From contig JAOTXZ010000004.1 of NCBI GenBank assembly GCA_029862085.1, forward strand, positions 1 through 64,000: a stretch of DNA of 64,000 bases, in the 5' to 3' direction. The notes beneath the pieces were generated by a model. It was given only the letters and a program-made list of their open reading frames with translations, ran no database searches and was not told the DNA's origin. Position numbers and translations under genes: made by a program. Below are positions 27,140 through 36,090 of this stretch, one piece after another (the stretch's first letter is position 1; every line of letters starts with the position of its first letter). Origin of the DNA: Candidatus Nitrosopumilus sp. (lineage in GTDB: Archaea; Thermoproteota; Nitrososphaeria; Nitrososphaerales; Nitrosopumilaceae).

Positions 27140-28297
27140 CTAGTTATTTGTTATCATTTTAATTTCCCTAAAATCAAATTCTTCACATTTACAATTATTC
27201 TCAATTGTTTGACTGATTCCTGGAACCACATTATCACCTTTCACAAATCTTTTGATGGGTAGTCCACCTTCTGCGTTTATCACTAAATTGAATTTATTAT
27301 TGGAAATTTTTTTGTATTTTATCTTAAAAATTTTTTTTTCTGATCTTTTACCAGAATTTTCATATACAAAAACCGGATTTGTTAGGAGTTTTTTTAAATT
27401 TTTAAGACTATAAGGCTTTATTTCTTTTTCAGTAATAATTCTCATTTCTATCAGAGAGTTAAAACCCAATGGTTTTTTTGGCACATGAGAAATTATTTTA
27501 CAATTAGTGATAATTATAGAATCAATAGTAACGGTTTTGGGCAATCTAACTTTTCGCTTATTTGGATTTTGGATTCGCACAAAAAAAGGTCTTCCTGATC
27601 CTAGGACTAGACTAGATTTATCTTCTCCTCCAATCCATGTGAATTTTGCAATTGTCCCCCCAAATTTTTTAAAAAGAAATTTTGAGATTTTTCCCTCCAC
27701 ACTATCATAAATAGTCAATCCATGAAAATCACAAACTCTACATCCTTTCCCCTCGCAATTTTCACAAGATTTTTGTTTTTGAGAAAAACCTCTTTGGATT
27801 TTATTATATCTTCCTTGCAATGAAATCTGCTTTGAACGTAAATGACATGTTTTTTCTTTCATGTTAATAGTAAAGGTCACATCTGGATCCAAAAATTCAA
27901 AAGTTTTTTTGGTCTTTCTTGCAAATTGTTTTGATATCTCTCGCGTTATATCGGTTTTAACGCTATCAATTCCTCGTAATTGATATTTAGATCTTATAAA
28001 GTCATCTCGATCAATTATTGAGGGTTTTAATATCGCACCCACAACAAAGGTAGAAAAACTATAACTCGATGAACTCTCTTGCATCAATTCCAAGTAAGGT
28101 GAAAAATTATCAAATAGATTTTTACAAATATAACATTTTTTCCTAATTGAAATATTTTGTTTTAATTTTTTGCCCAAAATTCTGTTAGACGATACCTTTA
28201 ATTTTTTTGAAAACAATCTGCCAAGGCAACTATCACATAAAGAATATTTTCTTGTTATTTTTTTTGCAATAAAAGATACTTCTTTAATGCCGGTCAT
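27140..28297 (-). CDS. pus10: tRNA pseudouridine synthase Pus10
   Basis: 385 residues. The N-terminal zinc site uses CDSCLGRLF and CYICKNLF. The catalytic region includes GGEDKSSLVLGSGRPFFVRIQNP with the Asp expected of the family, and the C-terminal thumb ends GNVVPGISQTI-like. Archaeal Pus10 makes pseudouridine 54 and 55 in the tRNA T-loop. Third in a minus-strand cluster after dph6 and srp54. Confidence 0.88.
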   Translation of the reverse strand: MTGIKEVSFIAKKITRKYSLCDSCLGRLFSKKLKVSSNRILGKKLKQNISIRKKCYICKNLFDNFSPYLELMQESSSSYSFSTFVVGAILKPSIIDRDDFIRSKYQLRGIDSVKTDITREISKQFARKTKKTFEFLDPDVTFTINMKEKTCHLRSKQISLQGRYNKIQRGFSQKQKSCENCEGKGCRVCDFHGLTIYDSVEGKISKFLFKKFGGTIAKFTWIGGEDKSSLVLGSGRPFFVRIQNPNKRKVRLPKTVTIDSIIITNCKIISHVPKKPLGFNSLIEMRIITEKEIKPYSLKNLKKLLTNPVFVYENSGKRSEKKIFKIKYKKISNNKFNLVINAEGGLPIKRFVKGDNVVPGISQTIENNCKCEEFDFREIKMITNN

Positions 28298-28330
28298 GAT
28301 TTATTTCAGAATTTTAGCAAAGCGGGATTT

Positions 28331-29656
28331 TTATCCAAAGCCCATTCTACGAAGATTTCCTTGCATCTGTCTTCCTTTAGATGCTTTCATCATATTCTTG
28401 GAATTTTTGTAGTTTTTTACCAGCTCTTTGACTTCATGCTCTGACCATCCAGAACCCCTCGCTATTCGTTTTATCCTGGAGGAATTCAATAAATCTGGAT
28501 CAGCCTTTTCATCTGTTGTCATGCTTTGAATAATGAATCGCCATTTTGAAACCCTATCCTCCATTTGATCAAGCTGATCATCTTTTACCATCCCTGAAAG
28601 TCCTGGCATGTTATCAAGAAAACCTCTCAAAGATCCAACTTTTGTAACTTCTTCTAATTGATAGAAAAAATCTTCCATGTTCATTTTTCCGGTTGAAATT
28701 CGTTTTAATCGTACATCATCGCCCTCATTTTCTAATCTTTTAGCAAGATCCAAAACGGCCTGAATATCACCCATACCAAGTAAACGTCCCACAAATCTAG
28801 TAGGAGAGAATTTTTCTAGATCATCTATTCTCTCTCCAGTTCCAATATACATAATTTGAGCACCAGTAGCTGCAGACGCGGCAATAGCACCACCACCCTT
28901 AGCTGAACTATCTAATTTGGTAACAATTATTCCTCCAACAGGCAAAGTATTGTGAAAGGCTTTGGCTTGATTAAAACACTGTTGACCAATGGTACCATCA
29001 ATAACAAGCAAAGCAAGATCAGGAGCAGCCACTTTGTTTATTCGCTCCATCTCATCAAGAAGATCTTGTTCTTCCTTGTGTCGTCCCGCAGTATCAATAA
29101 GAATTATGTCCAGAGGTAATTTTTCATAATGTTTTAATCCATTTTTTACAATTTCAGGGGAATCTTTGTTATTTTCTTCTCCGTATACTTCCACATTGGA
29201 TTTTTCACACATAGTACGTAATTGAACCAGGGCACCAGGTCGATACGTATCAGCACCTATAACACCAACAGAGTATCCCTGTTTTGTTAGAAATTTTGCA
29301 AGTTTTGATGTAACGGTTGTTTTTCCACTTCCTTGAATTCCGAGAAGAATAACCTTATTTTGCTTTCCAGGTTGAAAATTAAAATCAGTTTCATTTCCCA
29401 GCAATTTGGAGAGTTCATCATATAGAATCTTTACAATATGATCCTTTCTTGAAAGTCCAGGTGGAGGAGTTTCATTTAAGGAACGCTCCTCAAGATTTTT
29501 TGTAATCTCTAACACTAATCGCACATTCACATCAGACTGAAGCAAGGCCCTTTGGACGTCTTTGGATAATTCTTTGATTAATTCCTCATCAATCCCTGAA
29601 GATTTTACAATTTTCTTAATAGCATCTCTAAGATTATCCTTAAGATTATCTAACAT
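28331..29656 (-). CDS. srp54: Signal recognition particle 54-kDa protein
   Basis: 441 residues: an N domain (four-helix), a GTPase G domain with GIQGSGKTT near residue 107, DTAGRH and [10 protein letters not shown], and a Met-rich M domain ([10 protein letters not shown]..., [16 protein letters not shown]). It binds signal peptides and SRP RNA in co-translational targeting. SRP19 is also in the window (61283), but no SRP RNA was recognised. It overlaps the end of dph6 by 11 bases. Confidence 0.96.
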   Translation of the reverse strand: MLDNLKDNLRDAIKKIVKSSGIDEELIKELSKDVQRALLQSDVNVRLVLEITKNLEERSLNETPPPGLSRKDHIVKILYDELSKLLGNETDFNFQPGKQNKVILLGIQGSGKTTVTSKLAKFLTKQGYSVGVIGADTYRPGALVQLRTMCEKSNVEVYGEENNKDSPEIVKNGLKHYEKLPLDIILIDTAGRHKEEQDLLDEMERINKVAAPDLALLVIDGTIGQQCFNQAKAFHNTLPVGGIIVTKLDSSAKGGGAIAASAATGAQIMYIGTGERIDDLEKFSPTRFVGRLLGMGDIQAVLDLAKRLENEGDDVRLKRISTGKMNMEDFFYQLEEVTKVGSLRGFLDNMPGLSGMVKDDQLDQMEDRVSKWRFIIQSMTTDEKADPDLLNSSRIKRIARGSGWSEHEVKELVKNYKNSKNMMKASKGRQMQGNLRRMGFG

Positions 29657-30338
29657 CGTAATTTAGCCTCGCCTCTAATATTTCAAACCTTCCCCGATAA
29701 CCATCCCAAATTTTTTTACCCTCAAGAATTTCAATTGAATACGAAAACAAGGGGCAATTTGTCACAAAGGTTTCAGCCTCACCACCTTCAAAATTTAAAT
29801 TAAATCCAAATTTTTTTGATAAGGATCGTAATTGAATAATATCACTGGCTTCAATTTTTTTACCTAGCCAAGAATCATCTAGACCATCTGAAGAAACACT
29901 TACAATAATGTAATCAAAATTGGCAGAAACCAAATCATTCATGTAATTTGATGGATCCAAATCCCATAAAGGAGAAATTATTTCTAAATCTAAAGTACTG
30001 CATACATTTTGAAATGTGTCTTTTTGAAATTGGCTTTTGATTCCTCCATGAACAATTCCCTCAATTTCAAAATCACTCTTTGCTTGTTGTAAAATCTTTT
30101 TCATTATTTCTATTTCCTCACTACCATCATCGGATTGTGAATTAATTGTTAATTGAGGTATTTTCATTGATTTAGATTGTAAATTGGTCCATTTCAGATT
30201 TGGATGATGTAATAAATGACTTTCATCGGATTTAGGAAAAATACTTACAAGGCATCTAATGTCATGTCCCTGATTTTTTGCCAAATAGGTAGAGTAAGTA
30301 CTGTCTTTTCCTCCAGAAAACAAAGATGCTAATTTCAT
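29646..30338 (-). CDS. dph6: Diphthine-ammonia ligase (Dph6-like PP-loop ATPase)
   Basis: 230 residues. The PP-loop is LFSGGKDSTYSTYLA at residues 6-20. GIVHGGIKSQFQKD and the C-terminal GEAETFVTNCP are typical of the Dph6/MJ0570 family, which amidates diphthine on EF-2 using ATP and ammonia. First gene of the dph6-srp54-pus10 run. A C/D sRNA candidate starts about 115 bases upstream on the same strand. Confidence 0.85.
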   Translation of the reverse strand: MKLASLFSGGKDSTYSTYLAKNQGHDIRCLVSIFPKSDESHLLHHPNLKWTNLQSKSMKIPQLTINSQSDDGSEEIEIMKKILQQAKSDFEIEGIVHGGIKSQFQKDTFQNVCSTLDLEIISPLWDLDPSNYMNDLVSANFDYIIVSVSSDGLDDSWLGKKIEASDIIQLRSLSKKFGFNLNFEGGEAETFVTNCPLFSYSIEILEGKKIWDGYRGRFEILEARLNYDVR

Positions 30339-30392
30339 ATTTCCATCAGAAGGTGAGTTTGCAAGACAAAATAAAATTAACTAAAATGAAAT

Positions 30393-30456
30393 TATCAGAT
30401 GCTTCATTACTCATAATCCTCATCATAGATCAGACGGCTTTTCCGCTCATCATCAG
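30393..30456 (-). ncRNA. C/D-box sRNA candidate
   Basis: Read on the minus strand: box C AUGAUGA (30453-30447), a 13-nt guide, box D' CUGA (30433-30430), three nt, box C' AUGAUGA (30426-30420), 21 nt, box D CUGA (30398-30395). Box order and sequences are canonical; the C'-D distance is longer than the usual dozen. It lies in a gap free of genes. Archaeal C/D sRNAs guide 2'-O-methylation of rRNA or tRNA; the target was not determined. Confidence 0.6.
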
Positions 30457-30605
30457 CATCCAGGATAAATGTCATTATAGATTATTTTAGTATAGTTTTT
30501 TGTTTTTTCTAGTTATAGTGTATAGTTTTTTTGAAAAAAATTAAAAATTACCACAAGTAGGAATCAATGATCTAGCTTTTATTCTATTAGTGCCTATATC
30601 ATGTA

Positions 30606-30713
30606 GGAAGCTGATACGATATTTTCACTATCGCATCAATACTGGCATCGGTTTACTGGTGAAGAATACGGTCGACACTACGTAAAGGATGCAGCCAGCA
30701 TTAGTCAGCTTCC
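30606..30713 (+). ncRNA. Structured RNA candidate, Y-shaped, 108 nt
   Basis: GGAAGCUGAU (30606-30615) pairs with GUCAGCUUCC (30704-30713), ten pairs including a U-G that would be a C-A mismatch on the other strand. Inside are the hairpin CGAUA/UAUCG (617-633 of the 30-kb block) and a long arm: CUG-GCAUC with GAUGC...CAG, then UUUAC with GUAAA, then GUG with CAC. A TATA-like CTTTTATTC at 30576-30584 lies 26 bases upstream. A run of seven T follows about 45 bases after the structure. Not tRNA, RNase P, SRP or C/D by motif. Family unknown. Confidence 0.6.
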
Positions 30714-30781
30714 GAATTATTCTAACTAGGAAAGAAATTATTAAATTTGATTTGGTGTATTTTTTTGGTTTCTGAGAAGAA

Positions 30782-30853
30782 TTATTCTTCATCAAGAATA
30801 ATCCATGATAGACCTCTTACTTCTTCCCATGATTCTTTCTTGGAACGTGTCAT
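30782..30853 (-). CDS. 23-aa microprotein candidate
   Basis: ATG at 30853, stop 30782-30784, encoding MTRSKKESWEEVRGLSWIIL then DEE. The two Trp and charged ends could form an amphipathic helix. A TATA-like TTTTAAAT (30874-30881) is centred 25 bases upstream of the ATG, as in leaderless genes here. No homology can be claimed. It lies 68 bases from the structured RNA, facing it. Confidence 0.35.
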   Translation of the reverse strand: MTRSKKESWEEVRGLSWIILDEE

Positions 30854-30994
30854 ATCTATAATAGTGAAATTTCATTTAAAAGCAGTACGAATGATTTGTT
30901 CACTTTGATGATTGGGGTAGAATCAAAATTATTAAGATCTTTAATTATCAAATTTTTCAAAAATTATAAATTTCATTAGAATTAAAATAAAAAA

Positions 30995-31993
30995 GTGAAA
31001 TGTAAATTATTCAAAGTTTACCTGTGGGGAATGATTGTTATCTTTCCACTTCTCATGTTTAGTCTAACTGAAAACTATTTTCCAAATGCATCTGCAATTG
31101 CATATTTTCCACCACCCTTAAAACAAATTGAAGATGGAGTAAATCCTAGAAATGTCACCTGTACAGAGGGATTAGAACTAGTCCTAAAACAATCTACGGG
31201 TAACCCTGCCTGTGTAAAATCTTCCAGTGTTTCAAAATTGATTGAACGTGGTTGGGCAATACATGTTCTACCAGACTATACTGCAGATAATAATAATTCT
31301 GAAATTTTCTCGTTAGGACAATACGAAATTGAAACAAGGACAGTATCTTATTTTGACGAATCCCTAGGTTTTCTGGCAAAGCCCTCTGCAACAGGGGAAT
31401 TTCCTGCTATTATTATGATTCATGAATGGTGGGGATTAAATGAGAACATAAAAGAAATGGCTGAAAAACTTGCATCCCATGGTTACATTGTTCTTGCGGT
31501 GGATCTCTACAACAATCAAGTGGGGACTAATTCAGAGGAGGCACGACAGTTGGTAACCTCATTTGACAGTAAAGTTGGAATGGAAAATATGAATTCTGCC
31601 ATATCATTTTTGAAAACAGAATATTCTACAGAAAGCATTGGATCGGTTGGATGGTGTTTTGGAGGAGGGCAATCCCTTAATCTTGCAATGAATAATTCAG
31701 AGCTTGATGCCACAGTAATGTATTATGGGCAAGTTTCATCAGATTCTGAAAAATTATCAAATATTTCCTGGCCCCTTTTAGGAATATTTGCTGAGGAGGA
31801 TAAGGGAATTACTGTGGATTCAGTTACACAATTTGAAACTCAATTAAATGACTTGGGAATTACTAATGAAATTATTATTTACCCAGGAGTTGATCATGCC
31901 TTTGCAAATCCCTCCGGAGATAGATATGCTCCAGAAGAATCAAAAGATGCTTGGGATAAAACCCTACTTTTTTTCAAGAACAATTTAAAATGA
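30995..31993 (+). CDS. Exported dienelactone-hydrolase family protein
   Basis: 332 residues. An N-terminal hydrophobic segment (residues 10-24) and a following Asn/Ser-rich stretch indicate export. Residues ~50-85 carry NVTC...NPAC...SKLIERGW, the Cys-pair segment also found in the 3864-5084 protein. The C-terminal ~215 residues are an alpha/beta hydrolase of the DLH type, with nucleophile Cys in GWCFGGGQ, Asp in EEDKG and His in DHAF. The substrate outside the cell is unknown. GTG start. Tail-to-tail with the DoxX gene. Confidence 0.82.
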   Translation: MKCKLFKVYLWGMIVIFPLLMFSLTENYFPNASAIAYFPPPLKQIEDGVNPRNVTCTEGLELVLKQSTGNPACVKSSSVSKLIERGWAIHVLPDYTADNNNSEIFSLGQYEIETRTVSYFDESLGFLAKPSATGEFPAIIMIHEWWGLNENIKEMAEKLASHGYIVLAVDLYNNQVGTNSEEARQLVTSFDSKVGMENMNSAISFLKTEYSTESIGSVGWCFGGGQSLNLAMNNSELDATVMYYGQVSSDSEKLSNISWPLLGIFAEEDKGITVDSVTQFETQLNDLGITNEIIIYPGVDHAFANPSGDRYAPEESKDAWDKTLLFFKNNLK

Positions 31994-31995
31994 AA

Positions 31996-32415
31996 TTAAT
32001 GCAAAACTCTGGGAATTTTCTTAGCAATGTGAGCAATAGAAACTCTTCCTGGTCCTGCAACAATTATTACTAATAAGGCTGCGAGAAGGACCAAATCTAA
32101 TTCATATGCTCCTTCCCCGGTTAGATTTGCCGCATTTTTTACATAAAATATCGCTCCAAGCATTACAATTGATAAAAGTGACGCAGAAATTCTTGTTAAA
32201 ACTCCAATAATTAACAAAATCCCTGGGATTGTCTCAGCTAAAGCAATGGGAATTTGCATTTCCGGTGGGAATCCAAGAGGTCCTGTAAGAAACCCTACAA
32301 AACCTGGATTAAATTTACCCGTTCCATGAGCTATGAAAATTACTCCTATAGCTGTTCTCAAACCCATAAAGGCAATATCATGTAATTTGCTATTGGAAAA
32401 TTGCGCACCACTCAT
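31996..32415 (-). CDS. DoxX family membrane protein
   Basis: 139 residues with four predicted transmembrane helices. The family signature RTAIGVIFIAHGTGKF is near residue 20, and IPGILLIIGVLTR follows. DoxX proteins accompany quinol oxidases or thiol stress systems; no such partner is adjacent, so the role is open. A GGAGGG seven bases before the ATG suggests a leadered message. Confidence 0.8.
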   Translation of the reverse strand: MSGAQFSNSKLHDIAFMGLRTAIGVIFIAHGTGKFNPGFVGFLTGPLGFPPEMQIPIALAETIPGILLIIGVLTRISASLLSIVMLGAIFYVKNAANLTGEGAYELDLVLLAALLVIIVAGPGRVSIAHIAKKIPRVLH

Positions 32416-32598
32416 TAATTTCCCTCCCTAGAGGAGTAATAAATACCATAATCATAAAGGATAGTGAAAAGGCACATTAGAAATAAGATAACTAAAAAAT
32501 ATAGATTAAGTCGATGACAAAAAGTCATTTACAAAATAGTGTCACTTGTTCAAATTACACATAACCAGCAATAAATACAATAAACCAAGCGATCCTTT

Positions 32599-33627
32599 GT
32601 GAAGATAAAAATTAACTTTATTTTAATGTCAATTCTTGTTTTGGGTTTAATTGGTAATTCTATAATTATTTCAGACCTTGCATTTGCAGATAAACCAGAT
32701 TTAGAAGCTGCAAAAGAAGCTAGAGATGCTGCAAAAGAAGCAAAAAAACAAGCAAAAGAAATTAAAAAAGAAGCAAAAGAAGCTGCAAAAGAAGCTAGAG
32801 AAGAAATTAAGGAATTTGATGGAGCAATAGTTAGTAATTCATCAGAATCACCCACTACGGTTTCAGATATTGAAACTTCAGGTAAAGCAACAATTTGCCA
32901 CATTCCGCCTGGAAATCCAGCCAATGCTCATACAATCACAGTTGGTCGTCCTGCAGTTTCGGCACATTTAGCTCATGGTGATATTGATGAATCATGTGAA
33001 ACTGCAGACTTGGATATTGTAGAAAAAAGTAAAGTAGAAAAAGAATCACGGGCATCTGAAGACTCGTCTCAAAAAGAATCCAAAGCATTAGAAAGAGCTT
33101 TACGTCTAATCGAACAACTCGAACAAAAGATGTCTAATCTAGAGGAAAGATTACAAAATATCCTTGACAAATATGAGTCAGGTGAATATTATGGTAATAT
33201 CTCAACTGCAGATGCTGTAACCAACTCTTATGTAATTTCCTTTGAGGGGTTGGCAACTTCGATTTATGATGACACAGTAACAACTGAAATGTCTGGAGAG
33301 TTATTTATGGAAAACCAAGTAACAGCATCGGATACTTCAAAGTTTAAGATTTTATCCGGTGAGGTAAAAATTGGAAATAATTATTATGATGCTCTTTTTG
33401 GAAAAGCAAGAACATCGTCTGCAGGAGAGCAAGATTCTATGGTCATAGTCTTGCAAACAATGGACTCTGAGGACAATGACAATACCATAAAGATGACTCT
33501 AGGATTTAATCCTCCACTTGAGGGAGAATTTGGAATACCTTCTGAAGAATTTGAAATTCTAGAAAACAGCAAAGTTTCAGGACAATGGGAATTAGATGGT
33601 AGCGGTCAATTATCCCGAGGATCTTAG
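32599..33627 (+). CDS. Exported coiled-coil protein with ICHIPPGNP motif
   Basis: 342 residues. Signal peptide at residues 1-28 (ends DLAFADK). Residues ~30-75 are an Ala/Lys/Glu helix with repeated KEAKEAAKEAR-like units. Residues ~95-135 hold ATICHIPPGNPANAHTI and SAHLAHGD...C, a conserved Cys/His module seen in many bacterial and archaeal surface proteins. A second coiled coil (residues ~160-195) precedes a beta-rich C-terminal domain. Probably surface-exposed. GTG start at 32599. Function unknown. Confidence 0.75.
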   Translation: MKIKINFILMSILVLGLIGNSIIISDLAFADKPDLEAAKEARDAAKEAKKQAKEIKKEAKEAAKEAREEIKEFDGAIVSNSSESPTTVSDIETSGKATICHIPPGNPANAHTITVGRPAVSAHLAHGDIDESCETADLDIVEKSKVEKESRASEDSSQKESKALERALRLIEQLEQKMSNLEERLQNILDKYESGEYYGNISTADAVTNSYVISFEGLATSIYDDTVTTEMSGELFMENQVTASDTSKFKILSGEVKIGNNYYDALFGKARTSSAGEQDSMVIVLQTMDSEDNDNTIKMTLGFNPPLEGEFGIPSEEFEILENSKVSGQWELDGSGQLSRGS

Positions 33628-33649
33628 ATTAAACTAAAAAGATTCCCAA

Positions 33650-34120
33650 TTACTTTTTTGTAAGGCTAGCAAAATATTCTTCGCCTGCTTTTCTCATCCC
33701 TTCAGGAGTCATATCGATTTTATGTGTCGCAATGGCCCACGAGTGACCATAGGGATCCATCACTGTTCCAAATCGGTCACCCCAAAACGCGTCCATAATG
33801 GGCATAGTAATTATGGCTCCGGCCTCAACGGCTTGTTTGAAGGTCTTATCAGCATCTTCTACGTAAAGATGTAACGTGACGGCAGTTCCACCCAATGTTT
33901 TAGGAGAACTCATACCCATGGCTGAAAATTCATCAGACATCATGATAAAGGAATCACCAATCTGAATCATTGCGTGCAAAATTTTTCCATCAGGTGTGGG
34001 GAATTTGTAAATTTCATTTGCCCCAAAAGCTTTTTTGTAAAATTCTATGGCTTCATTTGAATTACTTACAACAAGTGAAGGAGTTGCAGTATGAAAACCA
34101 TCCGGAATTGGTTTTGTCAT
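33650..34120 (-). CDS. VOC/glyoxalase-fold protein (PhnB-like)
   Basis: 156 residues. Two betaalphabetabetabeta modules: ATPSLVVSNSNEAIEFYKKAFGA at the N-terminus and WGDRFGTVMDPYGHSWAIATH near the C-terminus, matching the PhnB/YqcK branch of the VOC superfamily. The metal site and substrate are not assignable; many PhnB-like members have no known activity. Tail-to-tail with the ICHIPPGNP gene. Confidence 0.85.
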   Translation of the reverse strand: MTKPIPDGFHTATPSLVVSNSNEAIEFYKKAFGANEIYKFPTPDGKILHAMIQIGDSFIMMSDEFSAMGMSSPKTLGGTAVTLHLYVEDADKTFKQAVEAGAIITMPIMDAFWGDRFGTVMDPYGHSWAIATHKIDMTPEGMRKAGEEYFASLTKK

Positions 34121-34202
34121 TATTTTAGTTAATCAATTCCCATACATAAACTATATTTTTAAAAACAAAAAGAATTTAGAGGATTATTATTTAAAAAACG
34201 AC

Positions 34203-34595
34203 ATGTCAAATATTCCAAATGAAGAATCTAATGACGCTTGGAAAACGTATGTTGGATCTCTTACAAAATGGAAGCTTGCCTTTGAATTGTGGCAAAAAGC
34301 AGGAATAGAGGCAATGATGAACTATAACAAAGCCATAGCAAGTGGAAAAATAAACAAAGAACTATCCCAACAAATGTCAGATGTTATGAAAACATCCTGG
34401 ATGGAATCTGGAATGGAGCAGATTTCACAATTTCAAAAAGAATGGCAAAACATGGTAAAGGCCAGTGGATTAGAGTCAATGAGTTATTTTGATGATAAAT
34501 GGGCCAAATTTTGGAGCTCGATGGAACCGGCCACAACTTATGCTGATGCATTAAAACAATTTACTGAAACTTGGCAAAATATGTGGAAAAAATAA
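34203..34595 (+). CDS. Helical protein, possibly phasin/PhaE-like
   Basis: 130 residues, almost wholly helical and rich in Trp, Met and Gln (WKLAFELWQKAG, WMESGMEQISQFQKEW, FTETWQNMWKK). Amphipathic Trp-containing helices of this type occur in phasins and in the PhaE subunit of class III PHA synthases; no phaC is in the window, so this is a weak suggestion. TATA-like TATATTTTTAAAA lies upstream. Confidence 0.6.
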   Translation: MSNIPNEESNDAWKTYVGSLTKWKLAFELWQKAGIEAMMNYNKAIASGKINKELSQQMSDVMKTSWMESGMEQISQFQKEWQNMVKASGLESMSYFDDKWAKFWSSMEPATTYADALKQFTETWQNMWKK

Positions 34596-34658
34596 TTTAA
34601 ATTTTTTAATAATAGAATAAAACCAGACTTATTGGTTTTTAATTTTACAAATTAGAAA

Positions 34659-35030
34659 TTAGAAAGAGTTTTTTATTTTCAGAAAATCATTTACAAATGA
34701 GCAATGGTCCACTTCAGGTTCAGTTGTAACATATACAATATGAGAATTATTTAGAGGAAATGTAAATCGTTTGACTTTATCATATTCAACCATGGCATAT
34801 TTTCCATCTCCAAGCCCTGAAGAACATTGATTCCTGCTAAACCATGCATCGGTAACATGTTTAATGGATTTTTTCTGATCCTCCTCAGAAAGATAATTTT
34901 TTATTCCTTCTCTTTGTCCTCCAAAAAGAACTGTTCCTGCTTTATCAAGAATTGACACAAATCTTACTTTAGAATCCAAATTCATTATTGTATTGTAGAG
35001 AGTGTAAAAATTTTCACGGTTTGACATCAT
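34659..35030 (-). CDS. Hypothetical protein, roadblock-like fold suspected
   Basis: 123 residues, soluble. The pattern VRFVSILDKAGTVLFGGQREGI followed by a strand and helix, and the late IVYVTTEPEVD, resembles the small sensory (roadblock/LC7 or profilin-like) domains that are common in this lineage. No catalytic residues seen. Start ATG 35030 or the adjacent ATG 35027. Lineage-specific; function unknown. Confidence 0.6.
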   Translation of the reverse strand: MMSNRENFYTLYNTIMNLDSKVRFVSILDKAGTVLFGGQREGIKNYLSEEDQKKSIKHVTDAWFSRNQCSSGLGDGKYAMVEYDKVKRFTFPLNNSHIVYVTTEPEVDHCSFVNDFLKIKNSF

Positions 35031-35089
35031 GTCGATCCAAAGCTAAACTTCTATTAAAATAGTGTTATATGATAATCATAAATTTTTCT

Positions 35090-35368
35090 TCAGGGAGTAG
35101 TTAGTTCGAATTGAATACCAAAATCATTTGTTTCTGAACTAGTTTCCCATTCGGTAATAATATTCAAATTATCAGAGAACATTAGGAAAGATGTAAAAAT
35201 AGATATTTCAAAAATATTAAAAATAATTCCTAGAATCAAACAGTTTTTAGCTAGTCTCCCATCATGAGCCCTTAGGGCAAACCAAGCGATAACACCACCA
35301 ATTATTCCTAGAAAAATTGAAAGGGCATACCACCACAGGCTTCTAATTTTTGGAGATTGTGAACTCAC
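35090..35368 (-). CDS. Small membrane protein, two helices
   Basis: 92 residues. Hydrophobic helices near residues 11-28 (WYALSIFLGIIGGVIAWFAL) and 40-63, with a polar, acidic C-terminus. The arrangement recalls small DUF4190-like membrane proteins, but I do not recognise a specific family. Start ATG 35368. Confidence 0.55.
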   Translation of the reverse strand: MSSQSPKIRSLWWYALSIFLGIIGGVIAWFALRAHDGRLAKNCLILGIIFNIFEISIFTSFLMFSDNLNIITEWETSSETNDFGIQFELTTP

Positions 35369-35501
35369 GTTGAAAATTCCCGTAGAGCTAGCAGAAATAG
35401 TTTCCCACTAATTCATTCAAAATTTTTTTGATAATTGTCCAATTTGAGAGGAAAGCATTTCAAAAAACAGTCTAGAAAAAGTTTTAAAATTTTGTTAAAG
35501 T

Positions 35502-35912
35502 CTAGCCCTTTATACGCATAATTTTTGTTTTATCCATTACAACCCAATATTCAACATTTTGACCATTTTCTAATTTTCCCTTTACTTCATCATCAATTAA
35601 AATAATATCGATGGTTTCAAAGGTTTCAGAATCCATTACTTGAACTGTATCACCAGTAATGGAGATAATTTGGCCTACTTTTTTGTTGATTAATGGTACA
35701 TGTATTTGCATACTGACCGGACCTACGTGCGGTCTTTTTTGCCCATCAAAAATTCCTTCTGCAACTATTCTGGCCTTTGCAGCTCCATGTTTTCCAGGTT
35801 TTGACGTATCATATTCAACAATTCTGCATGGCTCCCCACTGGGTTGATCAGAATGAGGCAAGAGAATGTATGAACCGATTTTTAAAGAACCAAGATCACT
35901 CGGCTTACTCAT
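35502..35912 (-). CDS. Translation factor aIF5A
   Basis: 136 residues: N-terminal SH3-like domain with the hypusine loop SKPGKHGAAK (modified Lys near residue 40) and a C-terminal OB domain. It rescues ribosomes stalled on difficult sequences and needs deoxyhypusine modification in archaea. A TATA-like GTTAAATATTC lies about 24 bases before the ATG, so it is leaderless. Confidence 0.95.
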   Translation of the reverse strand: MSKPSDLGSLKIGSYILLPHSDQPSGEPCRIVEYDTSKPGKHGAAKARIVAEGIFDGQKRPHVGPVSMQIHVPLINKKVGQIISITGDTVQVMDSETFETIDIILIDDEVKGKLENGQNVEYWVVMDKTKIMRIKG

Positions 35913-36090
35913 GGTGAAGCAGGTTTTTGTCGAATATTTAACTTTTACAGCGGGAAAACAAGTAAAAAATTGAGAAAATAATCAAAGATGATAAATTAAA
36001 AACAAGATCAATTTAAGCTCCTGGTTTTGAAATTATTTTGGGGAGGGATGAGAATACTGATTTCTTTTCTTAAGGAATACGCGATTAATT

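Noticed and set aside
35985-36090. Short basic peptide frame on the minus strand (KKRNQYSHPSPK)
   Set aside because: No acceptable start codon or promoter found.
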